A DNA stretch of 48,624 nt, from NCBI GenBank assembly GCA_013178165.1, contig JABLXG010000012.1:1-48624 (forward strand), in the 5' to 3' direction. A program made the translations under genes and the position numbers. How positions within the stretch are numbered: the stretch's first letter is position 1; each line of letters opens with the position of its first letter. This document shows, in pieces, positions 17,601 through 26,300 of this stretch. A model generated the notes under the pieces. The model saw only the letters and a program-made list of their open reading frames with translations. It made no database searches and was not told where the DNA came from. The DNA is from Anaerolineae bacterium. Lineage in GTDB: Bacteria > Chloroflexota > Anaerolineae > Aggregatilineales > Ch27.

Positions 17601-19386
17601 CGGCAACACCATGCTGGGCTTGATCGTGCTCTTCAAGGAAGAGACAGGTGTTTACCACGAAGGCAACCTGCGCTTGCTCCAGGCGCTGGCCGGGTCGATC
17701 AGCGCCGTGGTGCAGAACATCCGCCTGCTGGAAGAAGTGCAGGCGGCCAATGTGCGGCTGCGCGAACTGGACAAAGTCAAGAGCCAGTTCCTGGCCAATA
17801 TGTCGCACGAACTGCGCACACCGCTCAACTCGATCATCGGCTTCAGCCGGGTGATCCTCAAGGGCATCGACGGCCCGCTGACTGACCTGCAACGCCAGGA
17901 CCTGGAGACCATCCACGCCAGCGGCCAGCACCTGCTCAACCTGATCAACGACATCCTCGACCAGGCCAAGATCGAGGCTGATAAACTGGCCCTGACGATC
18001 AGCGAATTCGACCTGCGCCCGGTGATCGAAGCAGCCCGTTCGATGAGCGTTGGCCTGCTCAAGGACAAAGCCGTCCGCCTGCATGTCGAACTGGAAGACA
18101 ACCTGCCCCGCGTCTGGGGTGATGAAATCCGCACCCGCCAGGTGCTGCTTAACCTGCTTTCCAACGCTGCCAAGTTCACCCACGAAGGCTCAATCACCAT
18201 CTCGGCCTTCAATGTCCAGCGGGAGGATGGCCCGTACATCCAGGTCAGCGTGACCGATACCGGCATCGGCATCCCGGAAGACAAGCAGGAGACGATCTTC
18301 ATCGCCTTCGAGCAGGTTGACGGCTCCCTGACCCGCGCCAGCGGCGGCACAGGGCTGGGCTTGCCGATCTCCCGCAGCCTGATCGAGATGATGGGCGGCG
18401 AGTTATGGGTGGAAAGTACGCTCAACGTTGGCTCCACCTTCAGCTTTGTTATCCCGGCCTTCCCCAAGCAGGCGGCAGCCAGCCAGCCCGCCGGGCAGAC
18501 CGGCGCCACCCCGCGCCCGGAGGCTGCCCTTTTGACCGGCCCGGCAGCCGCCGCCGCGCCCGCTGAACCGGCGCCTCCGCCCCGGCCACTCGCACCGCCC
18601 CGGCGTAAGATCGTGCTGGTGGTGGACAGCGAACTGGCCATGCATCAGGCCTACCGCCGCCACCTGAATAAGCACGGCTACACCGTTGAAGCCACTGCCG
18701 CCCACGACCGAGTCGGCGACCTGCTTCAGGCCGTCCAGCCGGATATCATCCTGCTCGATGTGCGGACACCCGCCGGGGCCAACTGGTCGCTGCTGGAGCG
18801 GCTGCGCAGCAGTGCGGATAGCGCCCACATCCCGGTGATCGTCTGCACGCTGGAGCCAGATCGGGCGCGCGCGCTGGCGCTGGGCGCAGCAGCTTACGTG
18901 GCCAAGCCCTTCCTGGAAGAAACCCTGCTCGCCGCCGTGCGCCAGGTCGATACACTCCCTGCCCGCCGCAATGTACTGCTCATCGACGGCCAGCCGGAAT
19001 CAGCCAGCGCCATCGCCGATCTGCTGCGAACCAAGGGCCGCTGCCTGGTGGAAATCGCCGATGATGTCGAGCGCGGCCTGGATACAATCGTCCGCCAGCA
19101 GCCCGACCTGCTCCTGCTCAACCTGACCGCGCCTGAAACTGGCTCGCGGATCGACAGCAGCGAGATTCACAGCCGCCTGCGGGCAGACCCGTTGACGCAC
19201 CAGCTGCCCATCCTGATCATCGCCGGCGGGCACACCCCGGCCGCCGATGACGCCCGGCCCGATGGCCTGACCCTCATCCGGCGGAGCGACAGCTTCGACG
19301 AGGCAGAACTGCTAGCTGACATTCAGGCGTTGCTCGGCGATAATAGGGGTGGTCAACATTCCAGCAACGGAGAGACTGCCGCGTGA
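14659..19386 (+). CDS. soluble hybrid histidine kinase: six GAF-like modules, HisKA, HATPase, two receivers
   Basis: A 1575-residue cytoplasmic sensor kinase without signal peptide or membrane helix. Six successive GAF-like modules span roughly residues 1-150, 170-345, 347-515, 527-690, 694-867 and 868-1028. The phosphorylation helix has MSHELRTPLNSII with His1050. The ATPase domain includes NLLSNAAKF near 1165 and the G-boxes DTGIGIP and GTGLGLPIS. After a Pro/Ala-rich linker, receiver 1 (about 1315-1433) keeps Asp1367. Receiver 2 (about 1436-1555) has Asn1488 at the acceptor position and lacks the usual Lys-Pro, so it is probably a pseudo-receiver. I start at ATG 14659 behind AAGGAG (14645-14650). 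An in-frame GTG at 14614 overlaps the previous gene. The TGA overlaps the GTG of the next gene. Ligands are unknown. Confidence 0.9.
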   Translation: MTAPPSPALIPALTTALAAAARRYAFTPALASGLLDTLLANLPPLDSTALVDWDGQHITRRAWRGVEPLAPAVLTAAEHPALAEALQRKAPAILAGERENIGIYPVLISDAPNVAHALLVRLPAGLTMPAAVDEALQTAASVIGLALSQDLLKPGAAGLPLSALPATPTRQILWQTERLYSASQALRDAGSVEETLAVLQSLLAADYAPSHLDIYLLVEDTFQHLHHWHADGADWPGDSALAEIDLAQAFDHPACYVENATSAPETDALPAVERLYLAATDGQALISLPLYLRDKVIGRLLMALPVARHFLPDERNYLVTLADQATMIINNWTLLRQTQGSLEEARILYEAASRIADVSSVQDMLTTLARAAAASEVSAAQLFLLHGRGWDRPEAEVEIAAVWSQDGSLPDLSGMRFTAAQYPHWPELATPTLLAIDDIATDARLSEESRLSYLALGIAALVVAPLEMGGTPAGALLFGAPHPRRYSPRELRIYQNLAEMATISLQNLRLLRQTQHRARQLQTSAQVSRDAISILDVNVLLPRIVNLIRDSFQYDHVQIFLLDDARENAVLKASTGEAGQILLSINWSLPVGSNSVIGQVTARAEPVIALDTSDARVIHRPNPYLPDTRSEMALPLISRGQVLGALDVQSRQPGAFTDEDVAILTSLADQIAIALANARLFEQTQRYTEALSRQVLSLQSLLEASQGLATLLDADEILNAAARYLAAEFKVDHVGIATAMEQNPELGIVRAEYPDTGTRGIVLPLEGTWWTEVYRSTRQPVVVPDVRSSPLLDEATRGALLGVGINELVLVPFLTHDEHVLGSIGLDIYAGGREFTTEELTLIQLFATQVTTAYRNAQLFARTQQQAEDMAFLFNVTTLAAETPGLEASMETVVNQLRGVLPADAVGVYLASPGGDSLQRVAAHCNPGYAISERIPLTGWIARQALRERRPFLLPDLHDLVDGPGIIATNLRSLIAAPLLSGNTMLGLIVLFKEETGVYHEGNLRLLQALAGSISAVVQNIRLLEEVQAANVRLRELDKVKSQFLANMSHELRTPLNSIIGFSRVILKGIDGPLTDLQRQDLETIHASGQHLLNLINDILDQAKIEADKLALTISEFDLRPVIEAARSMSVGLLKDKAVRLHVELEDNLPRVWGDEIRTRQVLLNLLSNAAKFTHEGSITISAFNVQREDGPYIQVSVTDTGIGIPEDKQETIFIAFEQVDGSLTRASGGTGLGLPISRSLIEMMGGELWVESTLNVGSTFSFVIPAFPKQAAASQPAGQTGATPRPEAALLTGPAAAAAPAEPAPPPRPLAPPRRKIVLVVDSELAMHQAYRRHLNKHGYTVEATAAHDRVGDLLQAVQPDIILLDVRTPAGANWSLLERLRSSADSAHIPVIVCTLEPDRARALALGAAAYVAKPFLEETLLAAVRQVDTLPARRNVLLIDGQPESASAIADLLRTKGRCLVEIADDVERGLDTIVRQQPDLLLLNLTAPETGSRIDSSEIHSRLRADPLTHQLPILIIAGGHTPAADDARPDGLTLIRRSDSFDEAELLADIQALLGDNRGGQHSSNGETAA

Positions 19387-21023
19387 GTAGCAAGCACATC
19401 GAACTGGTCTGCGTGCACTGCGGGCACCGCATGGCTTACAACCGTCCCATGCCAGCGTGCCCGCAGTGCGGTGAAGATATCCTGCGCGCCGAGTACGATC
19501 TTGAACCGCTCAAGTATGGCAACTGGCTGCGCCGCCTAGACGGCCGCTGGCATGATATCTGGCGGTACCACGAACTGCTGCCGCTGCACGATACCGCCAA
19601 CATTGTCACCATGGGCGAGGGCGGCACACCGCTGATCCCTGCCCCGCAGCTTGGCGCCATGCTGGGCCTGCGCCATCTTTACCTGAAAGACGAACGTCAG
19701 GGGCCGACCAACAGCTTTAAGGACCGCCAGGCGTCGGTTGCCATCAGTGTCATGCGCGAGATGGGCATCACCGAAGCTGTCGTCGCCAGCACCGGCAATG
19801 TGGCCATGGCCTACGCCGCCTATGCCGCCCGCGCCGGGATCAAGCTCTGGGTCTTCCTGACCAGCCTGGCTTCCAGCGAGAAAATGCGGGAGGTCGCCCT
19901 GTATGGCGCGGAAGTGGTCAAGGTCACCGGCACCTACGACCAGACCAAACTGGTCGCCAACCGCTTCGCCCGGCAGAAGGGCCTGTATGAAGATCGGGGG
20001 ATCAAGTCCATCGCCGCGGTGGAAAGCATGAAGACGCTGGCCTTTGAGCTGGCCGAGCAACTTGATGGCCGGGCGCCGGACTGGTATATCCAGGGCGTTA
20101 GTGGGGGGATGGGGCCGATCGGGGTTGTCAAGGGCTTTGAGGAACTAAAGGCCCTGGGCCTGATCGACCGTGTGCCGGCGATCGGCATCATCCAGAGCGC
20201 CGGCTGTGCGCCGATGGTCACCGCCTGGAAGGCCGGGCAGCCCATCGCCACCCCGGTCGACGAGCCAGCAACCATTATCGCCACCCTCAGCACCGGCAAT
20301 CCGGGCCGCGCTTACCAGCTCCTGTGGGAGATCATGCAGCGTTATGGCGGGGCCGCCGAGAGCGCCACCGATGAAGAAGCCTTCAACGCCATGCGCATCC
20401 TGGCCCGCACGGAAGGCATCAGCGTGGAACCGGCCACCGCCGTGACCTTCGCCGGGTTGTTCAAGCTGGCTCAGAGCGGCCAGATCCGCCCCGACGATGT
20501 GGTGGTCGTCAACTGCTCCGGCCACGCGATGCCGGTGGAAAAGCACATCCTGGGCGAACAGTGGCAGCGCGAACTGGACATCGCTTCCGCCAGCGGGCGG
20601 ATCAACCTGCCAACAGAGGGCCTGCTCAGCGCACTGGAGGGGGTGCATAGCGACCTCAACCGGGTGCTGATCATCGAAGACAACCCGGATGCCGCCCGCC
20701 TGATCCAGCGCATCCTGCAAACCCGCGGCAATTTCGCCGTCGAAATCGCCCGCGATGGGGCCGAAGGACTGCGCCGCATCCAGCAGGAACACCCCGATCT
20801 GGTGATCACCGACATCATGATGCCCCGCATCGATGGCTTCCAGGTGATCGAAGCTGTCCACAACGACGAATCCCTGCGTCACATCCCGATCATCGTACTG
20901 ACCGCCAAGGAACTGACCGCCTGCGAACGGGAACGCCTGAACGGTCAAATCGCCGCCTTGCTGCAAAAAGGCTCGTCCATGGACGAAAAGCTGCTTCAGA
21001 ACATCCTGGCGGCGCTGAACTGA
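19383..21023 (+). CDS. threonine-synthase-family PLP enzyme fused to a C-terminal receiver domain
   Basis: A 546-residue fusion. Residues 1-30 form a zinc ribbon (Cys10, 13, 26, 29), and about 60-400 is a fold-type II PLP enzyme of the threonine synthase/cysteate synthase group. Lys113 in NSFKDR is the Schiff-base lysine. STGN at 136-139 and the glycine loop SGGMG at 240-244 would hold the cofactor. NPGRAYQLL, EGISVEPATA and CSGHAMP match later family motifs. Residues about 425-545 form a receiver with every key residue: Glu432-Asp433, Asp477 (VITDIMMP), Thr507 and Lys529. The GTG start (19383) overlaps the kinase stop and has GGAGAG eight bases upstream. The reaction is not proven, since threonine synthase is a family name. 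No other threonine-pathway gene is nearby, so regulation of, or by, the enzyme through phosphorylation is inference. Confidence 0.88.
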   Translation: MSSKHIELVCVHCGHRMAYNRPMPACPQCGEDILRAEYDLEPLKYGNWLRRLDGRWHDIWRYHELLPLHDTANIVTMGEGGTPLIPAPQLGAMLGLRHLYLKDERQGPTNSFKDRQASVAISVMREMGITEAVVASTGNVAMAYAAYAARAGIKLWVFLTSLASSEKMREVALYGAEVVKVTGTYDQTKLVANRFARQKGLYEDRGIKSIAAVESMKTLAFELAEQLDGRAPDWYIQGVSGGMGPIGVVKGFEELKALGLIDRVPAIGIIQSAGCAPMVTAWKAGQPIATPVDEPATIIATLSTGNPGRAYQLLWEIMQRYGGAAESATDEEAFNAMRILARTEGISVEPATAVTFAGLFKLAQSGQIRPDDVVVVNCSGHAMPVEKHILGEQWQRELDIASASGRINLPTEGLLSALEGVHSDLNRVLIIEDNPDAARLIQRILQTRGNFAVEIARDGAEGLRRIQQEHPDLVITDIMMPRIDGFQVIEAVHNDESLRHIPIIVLTAKELTACERERLNGQIAALLQKGSSMDEKLLQNILAALN

Positions 21024-21042
21024 GCGCCGGGGAGCGTGCGCG

Positions 21043-22314
21043 ATGGCCGCAGGCAAACGCCCGACTATCCTCTACATCGAAGATGACGCCGGTAGCCAGC
21101 TGCTGGTGTTGCGCACGTTGCAGCATGCCGGTTACGAGGTGTACATCGCGCCTAACGGCCTATCCGGAATCGACATGGCCCGCATCCACCAGCCGGACCT
21201 GATCCTGATGGACATCAACCTGCCCGATCTTTCCGGTCGGGAGGTCACTACCCGTCTGCGGGCGCTACCCGACTTCAAGCACACCCCGATCGTCGCGCTG
21301 ACGGCCCTGTCCCATACCGGTGAACGCGAGAAGGCCATCGCCGCCGGGCTAACCGGTTACATCGCCAAGCCGCTGGATATCGACGCGCTCCCTGCCCAGA
21401 TCGCCGAATACCTGGCCGGGAAACGGGATCAGGTGGATCCGCAGGCCCTGGCGGAGGCCCGCACCGCCTATTCCCAGGAAGTTGTCGAGCGGTTGGAGAG
21501 CAAGATCCGCCAGCTGGAGCGCGCCTATAGCGACCTCAAGCGGCTGGACAGGATGAAGGAAGCATTCATCCAGCTGACCTCCCACGAGTTGCGCACCCCG
21601 CTGACGGTGATCTACGGCTACGGGCGCCTGTTGCAGGAAAGCCCGGTGGTGGCCCGCCTGGCCCAGGAAGACAGCGAGTTCGCCGCTCTGGTCGATACGC
21701 TGCTGGAAGGCATCGAGCGCATGGCCGCCGTGATCAACGAAATCCTGCTGGTCAGCCGGATTGCCTCCGGGCGCATCGAACTGGTCGTCAACCCGGTGCA
21801 GGTGGGAGCGCTGATCGAGAAGGTGGTGGCCGATTACGCCCGCGCCATCGAGCAACGCCGCCAGCGGGTGATCGTGGACACCACCCAGGCCCGCGTGCGC
21901 ATCTACGCCGACCGCGACCTGCTGGCGCTGGCCCTGGCTAACCTGCTCAGCAACGCGATCAAGTACACGCCCGACGGTGGCACGATCACGTTGCGGGCCA
22001 TGCTGCATGGCGATCATGTCCTGATCACCGTGCAGGATACCGGCATCGGCATCGACAAGGCGGAACAGGCCCTGATCTTCGAGCGATTCTACACGGCGGG
22101 CGATACCCAGCTCCACGCCTCCAGCAAGGTAGCCTTCCGGGGCGGCGGGCTGGGGCTGGGACTGGCCATCTGCGCTGAGATCGTCAAGGCCCACGACGGG
22201 CGCATCTGGGTTGATAGCCCTGGCCGGGATGAGCAGCGCCTGCCCGGCAGTGTGTTTTCCATCGCCCTGCCCACGCGCAGCAAGCTCAGCGAGCCATACC
22301 TGGAAGAAGCCTGA
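21043..22314 (+). CDS. receiver-histidine kinase (REC-HisKA-HATPase)
   Basis: A 423-residue soluble kinase with an N-terminal receiver instead of a sensor. Receiver: Glu13-Asp14-Asp15, Asp57 (LILMDINLPDLSG), the switch threonine in ALTALS, and Lys in YIAKPLD. A coiled-coil stretch (about 140-172) leads to the phosphorylation helix TSHELRTPLTVI with His181. The ATPase domain has NLLSNAIKY, DTGIGID and GGLGLGLAI. Such proteins receive phosphate from another kinase and change their own activity, linking two relays. It begins 19 bases after the PLP-receiver fusion with GGGGAG eight bases before the ATG. It is the last gene of the signalling operon and is convergent with a methyltransferase gene 15 bases away. 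Confidence 0.9.
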   Translation: MAAGKRPTILYIEDDAGSQLLVLRTLQHAGYEVYIAPNGLSGIDMARIHQPDLILMDINLPDLSGREVTTRLRALPDFKHTPIVALTALSHTGEREKAIAAGLTGYIAKPLDIDALPAQIAEYLAGKRDQVDPQALAEARTAYSQEVVERLESKIRQLERAYSDLKRLDRMKEAFIQLTSHELRTPLTVIYGYGRLLQESPVVARLAQEDSEFAALVDTLLEGIERMAAVINEILLVSRIASGRIELVVNPVQVGALIEKVVADYARAIEQRRQRVIVDTTQARVRIYADRDLLALALANLLSNAIKYTPDGGTITLRAMLHGDHVLITVQDTGIGIDKAEQALIFERFYTAGDTQLHASSKVAFRGGGLGLGLAICAEIVKAHDGRIWVDSPGRDEQRLPGSVFSIALPTRSKLSEPYLEEA

Positions 22315-22329
22315 TCCTCTGAGGCCGGT

Positions 22330-23070
22330 CTACCTGCTGGCCGTCCGCCGCAGCAGCGCGTACAGGTTGGAGTCGCCGCTGCGCCCATCGGCACGGTAGA
22401 TCGCGGCGACTTCCAGGTCGGTCGCGGCGATCAACGCGGCGTGCTCGGCGTCATCCACGTAGTGGCAGTAGCGTAGAGCGGAAGCACCCTGCCGCCAGTC
22501 CAGCAGGTAATCGCCCGCCTCCACCTGCCCCGCCAGGTCATCCGGCCAGGGGACGATCCGTGCCCGGAAGCGGGCGTACTCGTAAAAGCGCCAGCAGGTG
22601 AAGGCCAGTAGCCCCCCCGGCGCGACGCGCTCCGCCAGCGCCCGCAGCAGAGCCAGACGCGTAGCGCGCCCCGGTACATGATGCAGCACGCCGAACAGCG
22701 CTACCAGATCATAAATTCCTGCCTCAGGTGGGCAAGCGATGATGTCGCGCTGCTCCAGAATCGGCGCGACCCCGTGCCCGGCCAGCGCCTGTGCCGCCCG
22801 ATCCAGCAGCGAAGCATCCGTATCCAGCCCGTGATAGTGCAGCGCCACACCTGCCGGCAGCCGTTCCGCCAGGAAAAGCCCCAGCCGCCCGTTACCGCAA
22901 CCGACATCCAGCACGGAAAAAACGCCCGGCGCAGCCGGTACAGCCAGATGTGCCCACAGGATCAGCCAGCCGGGCCAGGGTTGGCCGCGTGTCCGGTCGA
23001 ATTCCTCTCCGACCGTGCGGTAGAAGTCTCGGTTGAGCTGCGTCAGGCGGCGGATGGTGGTCTCGTCCAT
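22330..23070 (-). CDS. class I SAM-dependent methyltransferase, Trm9/ALKBH8-like
   Basis: A 246-residue methyltransferase. The SAM-binding motif VLDVGCGNG is at 53-61, the acidic second strand is LDTD, and the fourth-strand motif is YDLVALFGVLHHV. The N-terminal LNRDFYRTVGEEFDRTR with PWPGW, and the C-terminal DYLLDW and RYCHYVDDAEHAALI, resemble Trm9/ALKBH8, which methylate wobble uridines in tRNA. Bacterial relatives are mostly uncharacterised, so the substrate is a suggestion. I prefer ATG 23070. Upstream, a TTG at 23127 would add 19 poorly conserved residues. A TACAAT -10 at 23083-23078 lies seven bases before the ATG, which would give a leaderless message. It is convergent with the signalling operon and divergent from the kinase at 23315. 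Confidence 0.82.
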   Translation of the reverse strand: MDETTIRRLTQLNRDFYRTVGEEFDRTRGQPWPGWLILWAHLAVPAAPGVFSVLDVGCGNGRLGLFLAERLPAGVALHYHGLDTDASLLDRAAQALAGHGVAPILEQRDIIACPPEAGIYDLVALFGVLHHVPGRATRLALLRALAERVAPGGLLAFTCWRFYEYARFRARIVPWPDDLAGQVEAGDYLLDWRQGASALRYCHYVDDAEHAALIAATDLEVAAIYRADGRSGDSNLYALLRRTASR

Positions 23071-23077
23071 GGCGGTG

Positions 23078-23086
23078 ATTGTAGCC
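23078..23086 (-). promoter_or_regulatory. -10 candidate immediately before the methyltransferase start
   Basis: The minus strand reads GGCTACAAT then seven bases then ATG. If TACAAT (23083-23078) is used, transcription would begin at or next to the start codon. No ribosome-binding site is visible, which agrees with a leaderless transcript. No convincing -35 was found. Confidence 0.4.
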
Positions 23087-23134
23087 TGTTCTGGAAAGGC
23101 GGCGGAAACACCCAGAACAGATAACAAGGGGCGA

Positions 23135-23164
23135 TTTTCATTTGATCGCCTGTAGAGATATAAT
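23135..23164 (+). promoter_or_regulatory. promoter candidate for the PAS/GAF kinase gene
   Basis: A perfect TATAAT lies at 23159-23164 in an AT-rich patch, with TTTTCA (4 of 6) 18 bases upstream at 23135-23140. The kinase ATG is 150 bases downstream. The rest of the gap (23165-23314) shows no gene. Confidence 0.4.
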
Positions 23165-23314
23165 AATTAATTTAGCGAGAGCGTGAACATGACTCAATGA
23201 ACCAACAATGGTGGCCAGATTGACTGGCCCCGAGTCTTCCGGTAGGTGCGGCAGGGGTGAATAGGCGCATACTACGCCGGCAAACGCTGCTCTGACTGCA
23301 AGGACTACCCCCAT

Positions 23315-26300
23315 ATGGTTCGACCATTGCCTTCCCGTTCACTGATGGTGATTCTGGTCCTGGTGTTGCTCGGTGTGCTGGCCGGGGGCGGCGTGCTGTA
23401 CTACACCCAGTACCAGCACCTGCTGAATATGGCCAGACAGGAACTTCAAACCATTGCCCGGCTGAAGGTCGACCAGATTATGGCGTGGCGACAGGACCAT
23501 CTGGCGGACGCCGCCGCGTTCAGCGAGACCCTCTTCAGCGAAGTCGTGCAGTATTGGATGAACAACCCTCAGGACTCGGCTATTGAGGCTCTCCTCACCC
23601 GCTTTCGTGCCCTGCAGGAGTACGACAGCTATGATGATGTGCTTCTGGTCGATGCAGCGGGTACCGTCCGCCTGAGCCTGAGCGGAGACCTGACCCCCCT
23701 CCCCGGGGAGAGCGCCCAGGCCCTGGCTACCGCCTGGCGTGAGCGGCGGCCGGCGTTGACCGACCTGCACGTCGATTCGGTGGGTTCGCCGCCCCACATT
23801 GATGTTATCGCCCCGCTGTTCGCCAGCAGAGCAACCAGTGCTGAACCGATAGGCGCGGTGATCCTCCGCAGCAACGCAGCTGATTACCTCTACCCCCTGA
23901 TTCAATCCTGGCCCACGCTCAGCCAGAGCGCCGAAACCCTGCTCGTGCGGCGGGATGGCGACTCCGCGCTCTTCCTGAACGAGTTGCGCCACCGCTCCGG
24001 CACAGCGCTTACCCTGCGCATCCCCCTGACCGAGATGGACGTTCCGGCGGTCAGAGCGGTGCTGGGGGAAGAAGGCGCCTTCGAAGGGAAAGACTACCGC
24101 GGAGTCGACGTGATCGCCTACCTGCGGGCCATCCCGGGTTCATCCTGGCACATAGTCGCCAAGGTGGACAGGGCGGAAATCCTGGCCGAATGGGATACCC
24201 GTGCTGTCTTGATTCTGGGCCTGATTTTGGGGAGTGTGACGACGGCGATCATGCTGATTGGCATGATCTGGCAGCGCAACGAAAAAGCGCATTACCGCAA
24301 TCTCTACCGGGCGGAAAAGGCGCGCCAGGAAAGTGAAGCCCGCTACAGGGCAGTGCTGCTGAGCATTGGCGACGCCGTGATCGTGACCGACCTCGAAGGG
24401 CGGGTGGAACTGCTCAACCCGGTTGCTGAGGCGCTCACCGGCTGGCGCCGGGACGAAGCCCAGGGCAGACCGCTGGAGGAGGTCTTCCGGATTGTCAGCG
24501 AAGAGACACGCCAGCCGGCCGCCAGCCCGGTACAGCGAGTCCTGCAGGAAGGGATCGTCGTCGGGCTGGCCAACCACACCCTGTTACTGGCCAGAGATGG
24601 CCGGGAAATCCCCATCGCCGACAGCGGCGCGCCTATCTTTGATATCGACGGCAACATCACCGGCGTGGTGCTGGTCTTCCGGGATCAAACGGAAGAGCGC
24701 GCAGCGCAAAAGGCGCTGGAGGAAAGCGAAGCATACATCAGGACCATTCTGGATAACCTCCCCATCGGCGTGGCCGTCAACTCCGCCACCCCCAACGTCA
24801 CGTTTGACTACATCAACGACAACTTCGTCAGGTTGTACCGCACCACGCGGGAGGCGCTCAGCAAGCCTGACGCCTTCTGGGAAGCCGTTTACCAGGACGC
24901 CGCCTTCCGGGAAGCGATCCGGCAGCGCGTGCTGGAAGATATTGCCAGCGGCGATCCGGAACGCATGTACTGGGAAGATGTGCCGATCACCCGTGAGGGC
25001 GAAGAAACAACCTACATCAGCGCTGCCTACACCCCGATTCGCGGCACCGACCTGATGTTGTCGACAATCTGGGATACTACCGCCCGCAAACGGGCGGAGG
25101 AGGCGTTGCGCGAGAGCGAGGAGCGTTACAGAAGCCTCTTTGAGAACAACCATGCCGTGATGCTGATCATCGATCCGGCTACCGGGGCGATCATCGATGC
25201 CAACCCGGCGGCCAGCGCCTACTACGGCTGGACGCGGGATGAACTCCGCCAGATGCGAATCGACCAGATCAATACGCTCCCGCCGGACGAAATACGTGCT
25301 GAGATGCAACGCGCCAAAGCGCAGGAGCGCAACCATTTCCTGTTCAAGCATCGCCGCGCTGACGGCACGATCCGGAATGTGGAAGTCTACAGTGGGCCGA
25401 TTGAGATTCACGGCCAGAAGATGCTCTATTCCATCGTTCACGACATCACCGACCGCGTGCTGGCCGAGGCTCAGGTGCGGCTCAACGAAGCGCGGCTGCA
25501 AAGCCTGGTCCATCTCTCCCAGAATGACATCGCCAGCATCCAGCAACTCCTGGAACATGCGTTGAATGAAGCTGCCCGGCTGATGGAGAGCCAGATCGGC
25601 TACCTGTGCCTTTATGACGAAGATAGCCAGACCTTCTCCCTGACCACCTGGTTCGGGGAAGCGCAGCAGGCAGCCGCTATGCCCGCAGCGCCGACCACCG
25701 GCATGCCGGATGTCACAGACCTCTGTCAGCAGGTCATCCGCCAGCGCGCGCCGGTCGTGGTCAACACGAATCCAGTATTGCTGCCGTTGGCCTCCCCGGC
25801 AGAAGGAGTCGTCCTGACCAGGCAGATGAGCGTCCCGGTCTTCAGCGGGGAGAAGATCGTCGCGGTCGCCGGGGTGGGTAATCGCGAACCGGACTATACC
25901 CCGGCCGACGCCACGCAACTTGCCCTGCTGATGGATTCGGTCTGGCGAATCGTCGAACGCAGGCAGGCGGAGGAGGCCGAGCGTGAACATCACCGGCTGA
26001 CTGAGGCCCTGCGCGCCACTGCCGCAGCGCTGATCGGCACTTCCGACCTGCAAGATGTGATGGCCACCCTGTTGGAGAATATCGCGCAGGTCATCCCCCA
26101 CGATGCCGCCGATATCATGCTGATCACGGAAGACCAGGCGCGGATCGTCTACTGGCGTGGCTACCCGCCGGAGATCGCCCCCGCCCTGCACAACATATGC
26201 TTCCCCGTGTCTCAGACCCGGAACCTGCAGCAGATGTCGGTTACCGGCCGGCCTGTCCTGATCGCGGACACCAGTCAATATGCTGACTGGAGGCCCGAAC

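Noticed and set aside
19383-21023. Assembly or frameshift artefact explaining the PLP-receiver fusion
   Set aside because: The frame has no stop, both domains are complete with all key residues, and the start overlaps the kinase stop as in the other operon junctions. Read-level checks are still listed in the finding.
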